Source of the DNA: Pomacea canaliculata | Taxonomy: Eukaryota > Mollusca > Gastropoda > Architaenioglossa > Ampullariidae | DNA: 64,000 bases | Assembly (NCBI RefSeq): GCF_003073045.1 | Contig: NC_037590.1 | Location: forward strand, 9,877,042-9,941,041 | Direction of reading: 5' to 3' | Shown: positions 25,395 to 35,789 of the stretch, piece after piece | Layout of the letters: each line of letters begins with the position of its first letter | How positions within the stretch are numbered: the first letter of the stretch is position 1 | Made by a program: the position numbers and the translations under genes | Notes under the pieces: model-generated | What the model saw: the letters and a program-made list of their open reading frames with translations, nothing else | The model's database searches: none | What the model was told of the DNA's origin: nothing

Positions 25395-26556
25395 CTCTGT
25401 ATAGATGACTCAGTTCCCCCTCCCCTATCCGCCTGTACTTGTTCAAAAGTGTTCGGTGTTCACCATCACTTTTAAATTTGCTCTTGTCAATGCTTTTAGA
25501 TTGCGTGATGTATGGAGCCTAAAATAATGATCTTATAAATATATGTGTGTATGGTCTTGAATAGCTACTATGCACATCTGTACTACATACCTGTGCATAT
25601 CTGTGCTTATATACAATATTGTATGGTGACTATTTTGATGAATATTTGTGTCAATTTCTTTGCATCAATAAAGGATTATATAATGGTTTGATGCATACCA
25701 GTATTTATACTTTAAAAGTCTAGTGGTGAGTATGTGTGCTAACGATATGGATAATATATTGCGTATTATCATGTTCTGTCATTCACCCCATGAAATCAGA
25801 CCATTAAATCATTAAAGAATATTAATTGTATCTTATCGTATCGTACATGTCCCGTCCATCCCATTTGCGCGAGTCTGTCATATTGCGAGGAGTTATAATG
25901 ACATTACGGTCATTTGACGTTTCACCTAAACAGAAAGCAGCTGGGAGGGCGAGGGAGGAGAGATTGTAGGGTGAACTAATCAATTACGCAGTTAATTCAC
26001 TATCGTAATCTATTTTTCTTTCACTGCACAGCCCACATCGTACCACAACTAAGTAGATAAATATGATCATTGAAATTTTGTCTTCGTCACATACTGCACT
26101 TCTGATGGCCGATGCTAAAAATGCGTTCCTCATAACAGGTGACGATAACGGGTCATTTCGCCCCAAGACTATATATATCGCCCAACAGCCTGAAGACGAA
26201 CAGCCGCCTATTTGAAACAGTGCCATATTTTTTTTTTCACTGATTCCCTAACCCTCTGCAAAAAATAATAATGTGGAGTTATGTAGCACATTTCTCAACT
26301 ACAGAGTAGAAGCAATAACCAAAAAGTCAAAATACAACTCCAAAATAAAATGATGGCAAAATCTTTAATTTTAAAAATCGTTTGAAGAGAAAATCGCGTT
26401 TATACGCCATTGAAAGATATGTTCTCTGCATGCGTAGTGGCGAGCGGCCATTTTTGTTTAGCAAAATGGTGGTTGAGCCTATATATATTCGAATGATAAT
26501 GTTTAAAATAGGCAGCGTAGCTTGCAAATGTATCTGTTTGAACAACTTATTTTTTT

Positions 26557-26590
26557 AAGACAATAATTTATTTATCCCAGCTGGCAATTA
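26557..26590 (-). mobile_element. LINE 3' terminal fragment
   Basis: AAGACAATAATTTATTTATC followed by CCAGCTGGCAATT is a diverged copy of the 3' end seen at 19345 (AGACTTTATTTGTCCCAGAG) and 63355. Only the terminus is recognisable. Confidence 0.45.
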
Positions 26591-27508
26591 GAGTAACTTT
26601 GATAGTTCTGGTAATAATTGACGTTAATAACTTGTCATAGTCTATTCGTCTTTTTGGCCTAGTACGATTCGCCTTTCCGTGGTGACTCCCTAAGGCGTCT
26701 CAAGCGTTTCTTGGTGTTTTCTGACAAGGATTTTACACTATTGTTTCTTAATCAATCACATATAGCATAATACAATCAATTATTGAAATATTATTTAGCT
26801 CAATTCGGATACTTTGAGCAGCGTTTCGTCATTCTATAGGTTGTTCAGGCCGGAAACCTATTTTGCTGCAATTTTTTAAAACAGCTTATTGACATCTTAA
26901 GGATTATCACATTGTGGCGAGCTGCTATACCATTTAGTGAGATGGCACTGTAGAATCTTTTAATTTGTGCTGCTCCACATTTTTAAGGACAGTACAGTTA
27001 TTATCTATTATGGCCATTGGAAAAATGTACATGAAATTACCTGACGCGTTGAATCACACACGCACATTCTCAAACACAGAATACAATCAGAAAGCAAACA
27101 TTCTGGAAATGTCAATGATTTTGGTTGTTTCTGCAACTGATGCGTCATATTTTATATTAGCATTTATGAAAGTGATCTTGAGTGATCTTGTAGTTAAATA
27201 TGTTTAAAAGATCGTCGCTCATTTAGAAAAGCTTTTCTCGTGAGTTGCGTATAATAATTGAATAGTTTTATTTAAAGGTCAAGTGTTGCCGAAAATCTGT
27301 AATGATTAATGAGATAAGTAACGCAAAAGAAAAATCAATAAAGTTTGCTCCGTAAAAACTTTATAATTTTGCTATACGGCGTTAATATGCAGCCATATGC
27401 GTACAGTAACGGTAGCTAGCTTTGCTTGAAGGTCTTTTTAAGCGCATTCTGTACATCATCGGGCCCATTTCTACGAACGGTGTCAGACGCTACGCTTCGC
27501 AATCAAAG

Positions 27509-30500
27509 ATGCCTTCCAAGACAGCCAAGAAAAATAAGGTTTGGATAGACAACGTGGTGTTCTGTTACATGTTTCCTATCAAGGATAAAGAAAAATTAAT
27601 AGTTAGGTTCGCCGATTATTTAAAACGTGTGCTATCGAATTTTTTTTCCCCTTGAAAGTAACACGTGGTGCACAGCGCTTGGTAGGAATTAACAAATAGA
27701 CGGATAAAACAGTATTCTGGTGTGATTATATTGTTATTTACCATTGGATTTTTTTGCAGGTATTTTGAGCTAATTTTTCCGTTTATAATTCCAAAACGTT
27801 TCTTTCAAAGTGTAATTAAAGAAATAGGTCACCACGTGCTCTTCTCCTACCACGTGTTTCCGCGTTGTGGCCAGTCTCATCCCAAGCCATTGTTCCGTTG
27901 CATCTTTGCGACCTGATGCTTTGGCACGCGACATTTAAATCGAAATGATTTTTATTACTAGCAAAGCCAAACGCTTTTTTTTTTTGTTCCGGTGAACCAT
28001 GCTTAACGCATTTACTAAGAAATTTTCGTTTTCACGGGGTAGTCATTGCTGTTTTGCACTTTTGTACGAAAGATTTTACTGATGACCTCTTCCCTTTTTC
28101 AGCTATTGCTTCTGTCTGTGCAGCATATTTGATAGCTGGTTGCGCCTCAAAGATGACCTGGCATCATGCTTTCCATATAACACTTGGTGGTGTGTACGAA
28201 TGGGAAAAGATAATCCTGGTCACGGGATGGCTGGCAATCGGTGGTGAAAGAGAAATGTGCGCTAAACTTTGGCAAATCAGCAGGTCTGGCCGCAGACCCT
28301 GCGTAAAAATTGACACGTATTGGGATGATAATTAACTTCTCTTCCGGGGAGAAGTTGCTGTGATGAGGGATAGGTCCTGGCCGCAGGACCAGGTGAGTGG
28401 CAAATGGCATATTTGGCGAATGGCTGTTTCCTTGCGTCGGCAAGGAGGCGTTGCCATTCGGGCAAAAGGCGTAGAGGTTGTCAGCAGCAGCCTTGTGCTG
28501 GTCTGGGAGCTAGAGGCAGCGCCCATGCTGTAACAGTATACCCAGCAGACTAAGTGCTGACAACTTCTGGTCCCTTCTTGACCCATTGATCCAGACTGCC
28601 TGCCTGCCAGCTTGCACTGCTGACTGCTGCGGCCATGGTAAGCTGCGTGTGTGGAAAGTTGGGATCAATAAATAACCATGCCGGTTGTGAATGTTCTCAG
28701 CTCAACAGATTTTAGTATAGTTAAAAACCATGCTTTAGTCATCTTTTTTTCAGCAGGAGACATGTTCTGAAACATGTAACAGGCTTACTTGATTATACTC
28801 AACAGGGGGGACAGGTTTCTGCGAAAGCCAAGGCACCAGAAATTGTTCAGCCAGAATCCGAAGAGAGTTCCGAAGAATCCAGTGATGAGGTGCTTTTTCA
28901 ATCTTTTGCTTGCTATTGGATAACTTAAGGTGCCTTGTGTGCTTAAGCGACAAATACTCAAATGCCTGTAAGAAATTATGCTTTAGTAGAATAGTTTCAG
29001 TGTGCCACTAAAAGTGTAGAGGCTTATTTAATGATGTTAGACAAGATTGGAGGGTTGTCCGCAGTAATATAGTCTTGTGTACGCTGCAGTTATTGCTGTT
29101 GGTCTGTGATGCTTATTGATGACGAGTCAGATGCAAAGATACTGGTGACAATATACGAGGCATTTGTCTGAGACCACATTCTGTAATGAAACTGTTGATT
29201 GCACCCTCTTGAAACTAGCTTAAGGCTTATGTGTTCTCCTCCGGATTTTGATGAAATATTGAAAAGGGCCACCGCCAACAACCACTTAGGATTTTGCCCC
29301 TGCGGCCTTTCTGGAACTTCAAGGCTTTATCTTTACGCATCTTAGGCGCAAGTGTAAACTCAGTTCTTTTATATGGAACAAACAAACACGACTGACCTAT
29401 ATCCACAAATGTCTGCCACATCCTCAAAATCAAATGGCCAGACAAGATCTTTAATGCAGACCTGTCGGAGGAAACCAACCAAAAAACCTGGCAGCCAAGA
29501 CATCAAGAAGACGAAGTACGGCTCGATCAGCAACACCTTTCAATATCAGGCCAAAAATTAACAAGACAATGGCTGGAACCCATAGGAGAGGCTCTGGGTT
29601 GGGAGATCCTTACAGACCCGTGTCCAAGTGCGTGTAGTTGTGGTTCTATGCTCTACTAGGGAGATTAGAAAAAGAAGACAAATGCATGTGACTACATTAT
29701 GCTTTAGTTAAAAATAGTTTCAGTGGCTCACTTTAAGTGTAGAGGCTTTTTTGTTTATGATTTTCTGGGACAATGTCAGCCAAGATATGCATTGTGTATG
29801 CTGCACAGTTATTGTTGTTGGTCTGTGATGATTTATTGATGACGAGTCAGATGCATAGATACTGGTGACACAATATACGAGGCATTTGTCTGAGACCACA
29901 TGCAGTTATATATAAATGGTAATTAAAACCTTATTTTGATACATAATCATGGTTATGTTCTCCCTGATTTTAAACTTTTAGGCTCCTGAGCCTGTCAAAG
30001 TACCAGCAAAGAGCAAGCCACAACCTGCAAAGCAGCCAGCTGCAAGCGACAGTGACAGTGAAGGCATGCATGTCTTTAATATTTTTTAAAAATTAGCTTA
30101 ATTGATCATGATTCCAGTTTTCAAAAGTATTATTTGTAGTAGTTTAAATTATGTTTTGCTGGCCTGTAATGAGGAATTTTTTCCTATATTTTATACTGCT
30201 GAAATAAGGAACTTGACTGAGACCACAGTACTCTAGAAAACCTAAAAGCTACTGCCAAGATGCCAGTAGCTGCCCTAAAAGATAATTTATTGCTTAAGTA
30301 TAAAAGAGAAATGTAAGTCAGTGATTTTTTTTTTAAAGCTTTAATTTTGAAGGTTACATTGTTTGCAGAAAGTGATGATGACGATGATGAAGATGCAAAA
30401 CCAGCAGGAAAGCCTCAGCTTGGGAAAAAAGCCCAGGTGAAAAAAGATAGTGATGATGAAGATGAGTCCAAACCTGCAAGAAGGGTAAAACTTCAAAAGC

Positions 30501-33500
30501 TGCACCAGCTAAAGAAGCTGAGAGTGAAGAAGAGAGTGACGAGAGCGATGAAGATGGTAAATAGTCTTTCCATAAATATGCTGTGCGTTCCTTTTTTATG
30601 GTCAGATATGTACTATACCAGGGCTTCTATTAAGGCTAAATTCTTTGGGGTCCCAGGGACCCCTTCAGATTTTTAAGGGGTCACTGTTCTTTGCCCAAAT
30701 TTGAAGGGGACCCCATTGACGTAAATTGAAGGGGTCCTCCAAACTTTTAATGCGTACTGTACGCAATTTTTTGCGTAAGCAGAAGCACTGCTATACAATG
30801 TAAATACGACATCTGAAAAAAATTATTTTTCTTTCAGCTGAACCTGTGGTTTTTATAACCAATGCAAAGAAACTTGAAGATGGAGCTGTAAAAAAATTTC
30901 TGAAGAAGAAAGGATTAGCAGTGAAGGAAATCCGTCGCTTGGATAAAAAGTAAGTGCATAAGTATATGATTGTGCCTTATTACAGAGTATGTGTGAGGTC
31001 AATTGGTAAAACTACTTGCATAAGACTACTTGTCACACAGCTTAGTATGCATTCACTTTTCAGTAGTTAATTCTCAATATTTGTACTCCTGGTTTTAGGA
31101 CAATTGCTGTTGACCTACTTCAAACTGGTGATGTATCCAAAGCTGTGGCATTGTCTGGTCAAGCTCTAGGAGGACAGGTCTTGGAAATCCAGTCTTCTCT
31201 AGAAAGTCCAAAAAGTGATGGTATGTGAGATCGTTCCCTGTAGGAACATGTGTGACTAACTTATGCTTTTGTGGACCGCTTAAAAGATTTATATTTTTTG
31301 AACAATGTCAGCCAAGAAAAAGGCTTGTCTTTGTAGGTCTAGTCTATTGTGTACGCTGCACAGTTGTTGCTGTTGGTCTGTGATGATTTATTGATGACGA
31401 GTCAGATGCATAGATACTGGTGACACAATATACGAGGCATTTATCTGAGACCACATGTTCTTCATAAGTTCTAGAATCGACAGCATCCAATTTTGCAAAA
31501 TTAAAATGATATAAGCTTTAATAAGCCTTTGCTTAAAAAAATAGTGTCTATGTAAATGCTTGGCATTCTTGATCAGTGATACTATATTTTTTTAAATAGA
31601 ACATTATGGAGTGGTCAACTAAATGTTTTCTTTCTTTTCTTTTTTTTTTTTTTAGTGAAAAAGGCGACAAAAAGACCAGCCTCAGACGGTATGACATTTT
31701 GTATATAATGTACTTGAACTTTTGGATTATTTTGGTAATCTCCGAAAGTAACAGGGTATATCAAGAAATGATAATGAGTTTGCTATTGGATCATGAACAA
31801 GAAATTGCAAAATGTACATGCCTTGGTAGGATTGTTTGATCACTTAGTGTGTCGTTGATTTGTTTTATAGATGAGGATGAGGACGATGACGAAGATGAAG
31901 ATGAGGATGAAGATGATGACAGTGAGAGTCCTGCCAAAAAAGTTGGGAATGAGGCCAAAAAGCAAAAACTTGAATCTTCAAGTATGTATAATGACGAAGT
32001 GAAAAGTTTGATTTTGTACTGCTCCTGAATTGCAATGTTTAACTGATTGGTGCTAAAAAAGTAAACCATTTTAATTATTTAAATTTAAGATTTTGATGTC
32101 GTGTCGTGTGCACAAATTTAAGGCACCTCATTGTTTAATCTGCAGGTGTTTTCACAGCATTTATTGGAGGCTTGAAGGCTGAGACAACAGATGCAACGGT
32201 TAAAAAGTTTTTGAAAAAAAATGGTGTTCAAGCTAAAGAAGTTCGCAAACCAGCAAACAAAAGGTAAAAACAGTACGTTTCTTAAAGGTTTTGTAATGGG
32301 TGAGTAAATCTAATGTTATTTTATGTAACTTAAACTTTTTGTTTTGTAGGTTTGGGTATGTGGATGTTGAGACGCGGGAAGACTTAGAAGCAGTGGTAGC
32401 ACTTTCTGGTGAAACGCTTGAGGGGGAAGTACTCCGCATAGAAGAAGCCAAGCCTAAGGGTTCCAGTCCAGACAAAAGCAAGCAAAGTGGTGATCAGACA
32501 CCTAGTTGGCAGCGAAAAAGTTCAGGTAAATACTCATCATGACACTGTGAAATGAGTACAGAGAAATTCTTGAATTTGATTGTCAAGATAATTTAATATA
32601 ATGTAACATTAATCCAATTGCACTAGAATCTACATCACAACAGAGTTGGGTACACCCGAGTGGTTTGTTAAAGGATGATAATAGTATTTTTATGGAGCTA
32701 GCAAAATTTTAATGGAAATTGCATCAAACATTTCTGTATCAGTCTTGGCTGATGCGGTTCAATTTAGTGTCAAATAGATTAGCCATCAACTGTCTCCAAC
32801 AATCATTGAGCCATTGCTACTTTAAAATAAAAATAAACTACTGAGGACTAGTTTGGACTTCTTTGACTTCTTAGTGTTATATTCCCTGAAAAAACTGTTA
32901 ACCATCCAACTATACTGGTCCCTAAGTTTTGTAACTTTGGTGAAAACCGAAATACAGTTTGATGGACAAATGTTATGCAGCAGTTCATTAGTTATGATGT
33001 GTAACTTGCCCTTACCTCAGTTTCCCTGCTCAGATCAGTTTTTAATGTGTACTCAAGCCTACATCTGCTATTGATGTTTTCCCTAAACCAAAATATACAT
33101 TTACAAATAAAACTAGCTCTTAATACTGTAATAATAAACGAAATGTTAAATATCCCAGCCATAGTTTAAATTAAATAACAAGGCACAACTACTTTATTCT
33201 ATGTTTGTTGGCAATGATGACTGGAACTTGCCCTCTCTGAACTCAATAACCCTGCTGAGATCAGTTTCCAATGTGTACTCAAGTTCTGAGCCGGCAAACT
33301 AGCTGTGCAAAGTTTTTTTTTATAAGACTAAAATTTTGGGAAGAATACTATGTGATATATTCACATTTTAGCAATGGAGGGGAGATTGGTTGTCCCTATC
33401 CAAAATATACACTTACTAAATAAACACTAGCTAATGAAATAATGGACCAAATGTGAAATATCCCGGCCATAGCTTAGTAAGCAAGGAACTACTATCATTT

Positions 33501-35522
33501 AGTCAAAGAAAGTTAGGTTAACCAAATACCAAAAAAAAAAACACCTGAAATATGTAAGTTCATCTAAAAACAACTAATAAAGTTTAAATTGCTTAAATGC
33601 TTAAATTGTTTAAGCTCTTAATACTGTAATAATAAACAGAATATTAAATATCCCAGCCATAGTTTAAATTAAATAAGCAAGGCACAACTACCATTTATGC
33701 TAATAATCATGTTGTTTGGCAATGATGACTGGAACTTGCCCTCTCTGAACTCAATATCCCTGCTGAGATCAGTTTCCAATGTGTACTCAAGTTCTGAGCT
33801 GACAAACTGCTTTGTGAATTTTTTTTTACTACAATTTTGTGAAGAATCCTATATATATATATTCACGACTTAGCAATGGACAGGAGCAAGTTTAAAGTAT
33901 GTTTGTATACATTTATTGAGATTGTAAAAAGATTAACAATGTCTTTTTGGTTTTAACAGATGATGACTGCACACTTTTTGTAAAAAACATTCCAAGCAGT
34001 GTTGATGAAGATCAGCTCCGTGAGTTTTTCAGTGAGGCCACAGAAGTTAGATTGCCTCAGAAAGATGGCAGTCATAAAGGGTAGGCATAAGATTTTTTCT
34101 TGGTATTGCCAGCAGTAGTAATTTCTAGTCACCAAAAAGCCATGTCATTTTGGATGATTACAATGCTGCTTTAATTAGACCAGTAACTGCTGCTTTAGAT
34201 AGACCAATAATTGCTGAAAAGTTTGCCATTTTTTTAAATATAGATATAGCATCCATGTGTTTTTCCATGTGTTTTAGGTTTGCATACATTGTGTTTGCTG
34301 ATTCGGAGACAGCTGATTCGGTCTTGTCAGACAAGCAGGGGGCTGACCTTGAAGGCAATGCATTGTATTTAGACCGCACAGGATCCAAGAGTTCATTCAC
34401 ACCCCGTGACAGGCAGAGTAGAGACAGCTATTGGAGGGAGAGGAGATGGTGCTCGCAAACCTTCAGGTAGGTTTCAGTAACAAGTTAAGCAAAAATCCAT
34501 ATTTTTTTCTATCAAATTAATTGGGACAAATGTATTGCATAACTATGGTGAACTGTTTCTTTCAAGTCCATTATATTGTATTTTACAGGAGAACGTGGTG
34601 AGAGCTCTGTGCTATTTGTGAAGAACTTAAGCTACAATGTTGATGAAGAGGCCCTCAAGGATGCATTTCCAGATGCAGTTGGAGCACGTGTGGCTAGGTT
34701 TCCTGATACTGGAAAGCATAGAGGGTAAGGTTTCTGTGGACTAGTGACGAATCTTGACTAATGCCTTAGTGTTCACCTGTTCAGGAAATTGTGTTCAGTT
34801 ACTTTGTCCCGTAAGTACCATTATTTTTCTTCCGGAATCGTTAATAAAAAATGTACCTGTTGCAGGTTTGGGTTTGTGGACTTCAGCAGTCCCCAGGCTG
34901 CAGCTAAGGCATTCGATGAAAAACAAAGCTCAGAGATTGATGGTAGACAGATCCTACTTGACTTCTCATCACCACAAGGTACATACACTAAAGGTTTCTT
35001 TAAATATTCAGCTTTTAATTGTTGTAACGATGAGCAAGTGCTTAATTGGATTGGTGGAAAATATTAAGCTATTATCCCTTTCAAAGAAAACACCTACATT
35101 GGCTGCTTCTGTAGAATTTAAGCATCTCAGAAGTGCAGATCACACATTTATTTACATTTTTTAACAGGAGGTGGCAGAGGAGGTGGCCGTGGCGGCCGAG
35201 GTGGTTATGGAGACCGAAGGGGAGGAGGAGGAGGATTTGGCGGGCGTGGTGGTGGTCGGGGACGTGGCGGTCGTGGAGGCTTTAACGACCGAGGAGGAAG
35301 AGGTGGCCGCGGTGGCTTCAGAGGTGGCCGTGGAGGTACATATCTTTTCTTGGATATGTTCCCTGTTATTTTAAAAAAGAATTGACCTACTGTGAGGTGA
35401 GCTAGTTTTGCTTTGGAAAGATGTCTTTACAAATGTCTTGTTTTTCTGTATTTTTAGGTGGCGGCGGCTATGGTGAACCACAGAATAAGAAAAAGAGATT
35501 CAATGACTCGGACAGCGATTGA
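27509..35522 (+). CDS. NCL: Nucleolin: acidic region, four RRMs and Gly/Arg-rich tail, 16 exons
   Basis: Major nucleolar protein acting in rRNA transcription, pre-rRNA folding and ribosome assembly. Exons: 27509-27538, 28806-28889, 29982-~30057, 30369-30556, 30838-30949, 31099-31220, 31656-31688, 31871-31981, 32146-32263, 32350-32525, 33961-34080, 34278-34466, 34589-34724, 34866-34978, 35168-35335, 35458-35522; about 615 residues. MPSKTAKKNK is followed by Ser/Asp/Glu tracts with basic spacers, RRM1 (VVFITNAKKL), RRM2 (TAFIGGLKAE, RFGYVDVE), RRM3 (TLFVKNIPSSV, FAYIVF), RRM4 (VLFVKNLSYNV, FGFVDF), then a GRGGGRGGRGG-type GAR domain and the end KKKRFNDSDSD. The third exon's donor is either GT after 30057 or GC after 30064; both keep phase. 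Two single-base indels break the frame, near 30480 and 34430. Introns host C/D snoRNA-like copies. Confidence 0.93.
29099..29177 (+). ncRNA. Intronic box C/D snoRNA-like sequence, LSU-guide family, copy 1
   Basis: In nucleolin intron 2. Closing stem GGTC/GACC, box D CTGA at 29168-29171, and a guide ACGAGGCATTTG just upstream that is complementary to the conserved LSU rRNA stretch CAAATGCCTCGT. Box C is altered (GTGATGC at 29106-29112), though a second TTGATGA lies at 29116-29122. It may therefore be a decaying copy of the one at 29818. Confidence 0.6.
29370..29660 (+). mobile_element. LINE reverse transcriptase C-terminal fragment
   Basis: Plus-strand frames read CLRHILKIKWPDKIFNADL, then LTRQWLEPIGEALGWEI, matching the common LINE tail (LR-IL-I-WPD-I-N--L ... 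R----WNP-GKR-RGRP). It is decayed and inserted between two snoRNA-like copies in nucleolin intron 2. Confidence 0.65.
29818..29899 (+). ncRNA. Intronic box C/D snoRNA, LSU-guide family, copy 2
   Basis: Nucleolin intron 2. Closing stem TGGTC/GACCA, canonical box C GTGATGA (29825-29831) and box D CTGA (29890-29893), total about 80 bases. The 12-base ACGAGGCATTTG upstream of box D is complementary to LSU rRNA CAAATGCCTCGT. By the box D+5 rule the methylated residue would be the third A of CAAATG. Vertebrate nucleolin introns are known to host snoRNAs (SNORD20, SNORD82, SNORA75). The rRNA target sequence is recalled, not in this window. Confidence 0.82.
30159..30228 (+). ncRNA. Degenerate C/D snoRNA-like sequence in nucleolin intron 3
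   Basis: TGGCCTGTAATGA at the left and CTGAGACCACA at the right (box D 30217-30220) echo the frame of the LSU-guide family, and ATACTGCTGA in the middle parallels its ATACTGGTGA. Box C is weak (TAATGA), and the guide next to box D is unrelated (AAGGAACTTGA). It could be a diverged paralogue with another target, or a dead copy. Confidence 0.4.
30619..30790. mobile_element. Short hAT-like MITE in nucleolin intron 4
   Basis: It starts CAGGGCTTCTATTAAGGC and ends GCAGAAGCACTG (CAGTGCTTCTGC in reverse), giving about 9 of 10 matching terminal bases. CTATAC flanks both sides (30613-30618 and 30791-30796) as a probable target duplication. The interior repeats GGGGTCC/GGACCCC words several times. About 172 bases, non-coding. 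Confidence 0.7.
31373..31453 (+). ncRNA. Intronic box C/D snoRNA, LSU-guide family, copy 3
   Basis: Nucleolin intron 6. TGGTC/GACCA stem, box C GTGATGA (31379-31385), box D CTGA (31444-31447). The sequence is almost identical to the 29818 copy, except that the last guide bases read CATTTAT instead of CATTTGT. The complementarity ACGAGGCATTT to LSU rRNA is kept. Similarity to the 29818 copy extends upstream of the snoRNA (TCAGCCAAGA..., ACGCTGCACAGTT), so a larger segment was copied between introns. Confidence 0.8.
32985..33062 (+). ncRNA. Decayed snoRNA-like copy, SSU-guide family, copy 1
   Basis: Nucleolin intron 10. ATGATGT (32994-33000), AACTTGCCCTTA, TTTCCCTGCTCAGATCAGTT and AATGTGTACTCAAG align with the intact copies at 33206 and 33716. 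Neither CTGA D box survives at the expected place, so it is probably non-functional. Confidence 0.55.
33206..33296 (+). ncRNA. Intronic box C/D snoRNA, SSU-guide family, copy 2
   Basis: Nucleolin intron 10. Stem TTGGC/GCCGG (with G-U pairs), box C ATGATGA (33214-33220), box D' CTGA (33237-33240), box D CTGA (33286-33289). The guide ACTTGCCCTC upstream of D' is complementary to the conserved SSU rRNA stretch GAGGGCAAGT (just before GTGCCAGCAGCC). The D'+5 rule points to the second G of its GGG, which I believe is close to human 18S Gm601 (recalled). The guide upstream of box D (TGTACTCAAGTT) has no target I recognise. Confidence 0.78.
33716..33803 (+). ncRNA. Intronic box C/D snoRNA, SSU-guide family, copy 3
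   Basis: Nucleolin intron 10. Box C ATGATGA (33722-33728), D' CTGA (33745-33748), D CTGA (33794-33797), stem TTGGC/GCTGA. The guide ACTTGCCCTC at D' is identical to the 33206 copy. The whole 75-base core differs from it at only about two positions, which argues for constraint or recent duplication. Confidence 0.78.
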
Positions 35523-35789
35523 AGAAGTGCTACCAGAGAAAAAGAGAATGTGTAGAGCATGACAAATGGAAGATGTAAGAGTGTATGTAGATGGGTGTTT
35601 TATGTATGCATGCATAATTTTAGTTTGAAGGTTTTAAGTTTGACTGCTAATAATAGTGGTTAGGCAGCGAGAAAAACGTGGTATTGTAATATGTTGTATG
35701 AACAATTTGTGCCATTTCCGTCGAGCACAAAAGGGCTGGAGTTCAAGTTCTTGCTTTGGCTGCTGTTGTCGTTAATATTTTCTTGTCAA

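Larger units (their letters stand above)
23141..27508. other. Intergenic between the two head-to-head nucleolin genes
   Basis: About 4.4 kb between divergent start codons. It holds a LINE 3' fragment (24480-24930), a hAT MITE (25242-25394) and a LINE tail (26557-26590). Both ends near the start codons should carry promoters and 5' UTRs, but no TATA box is evident. The spacing and the transposon content argue against one shared bidirectional core promoter. Confidence 0.6.
33105..33812 (+). repeat. Two-unit direct duplication inside nucleolin intron 10
   Basis: A segment of about 200 bases, starting AGCTCTTAATACTGTAATAA and running through the snoRNA to AAGTTCTGAG, occurs at about 33115-33310 and again at 33612-33812 with small differences. 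Parts of the left flank (AATATCCCGGCCATAGCTTA) also occur at 33440-33480. The spacing of about 500 bases implies repeated tandem duplication of a snoRNA-bearing unit. Confidence 0.85.

Noticed and set aside
23141-27508. A shared bidirectional promoter for the two nucleolin genes
   Set aside because: The start codons are 4.4 kb apart with a LINE fragment and a MITE in between, so separate promoters are more likely.
35171-35374. A Glu/Val-rich open frame
   Set aside because: It is the wrong frame of the Gly/Arg-rich exon of nucleolin.
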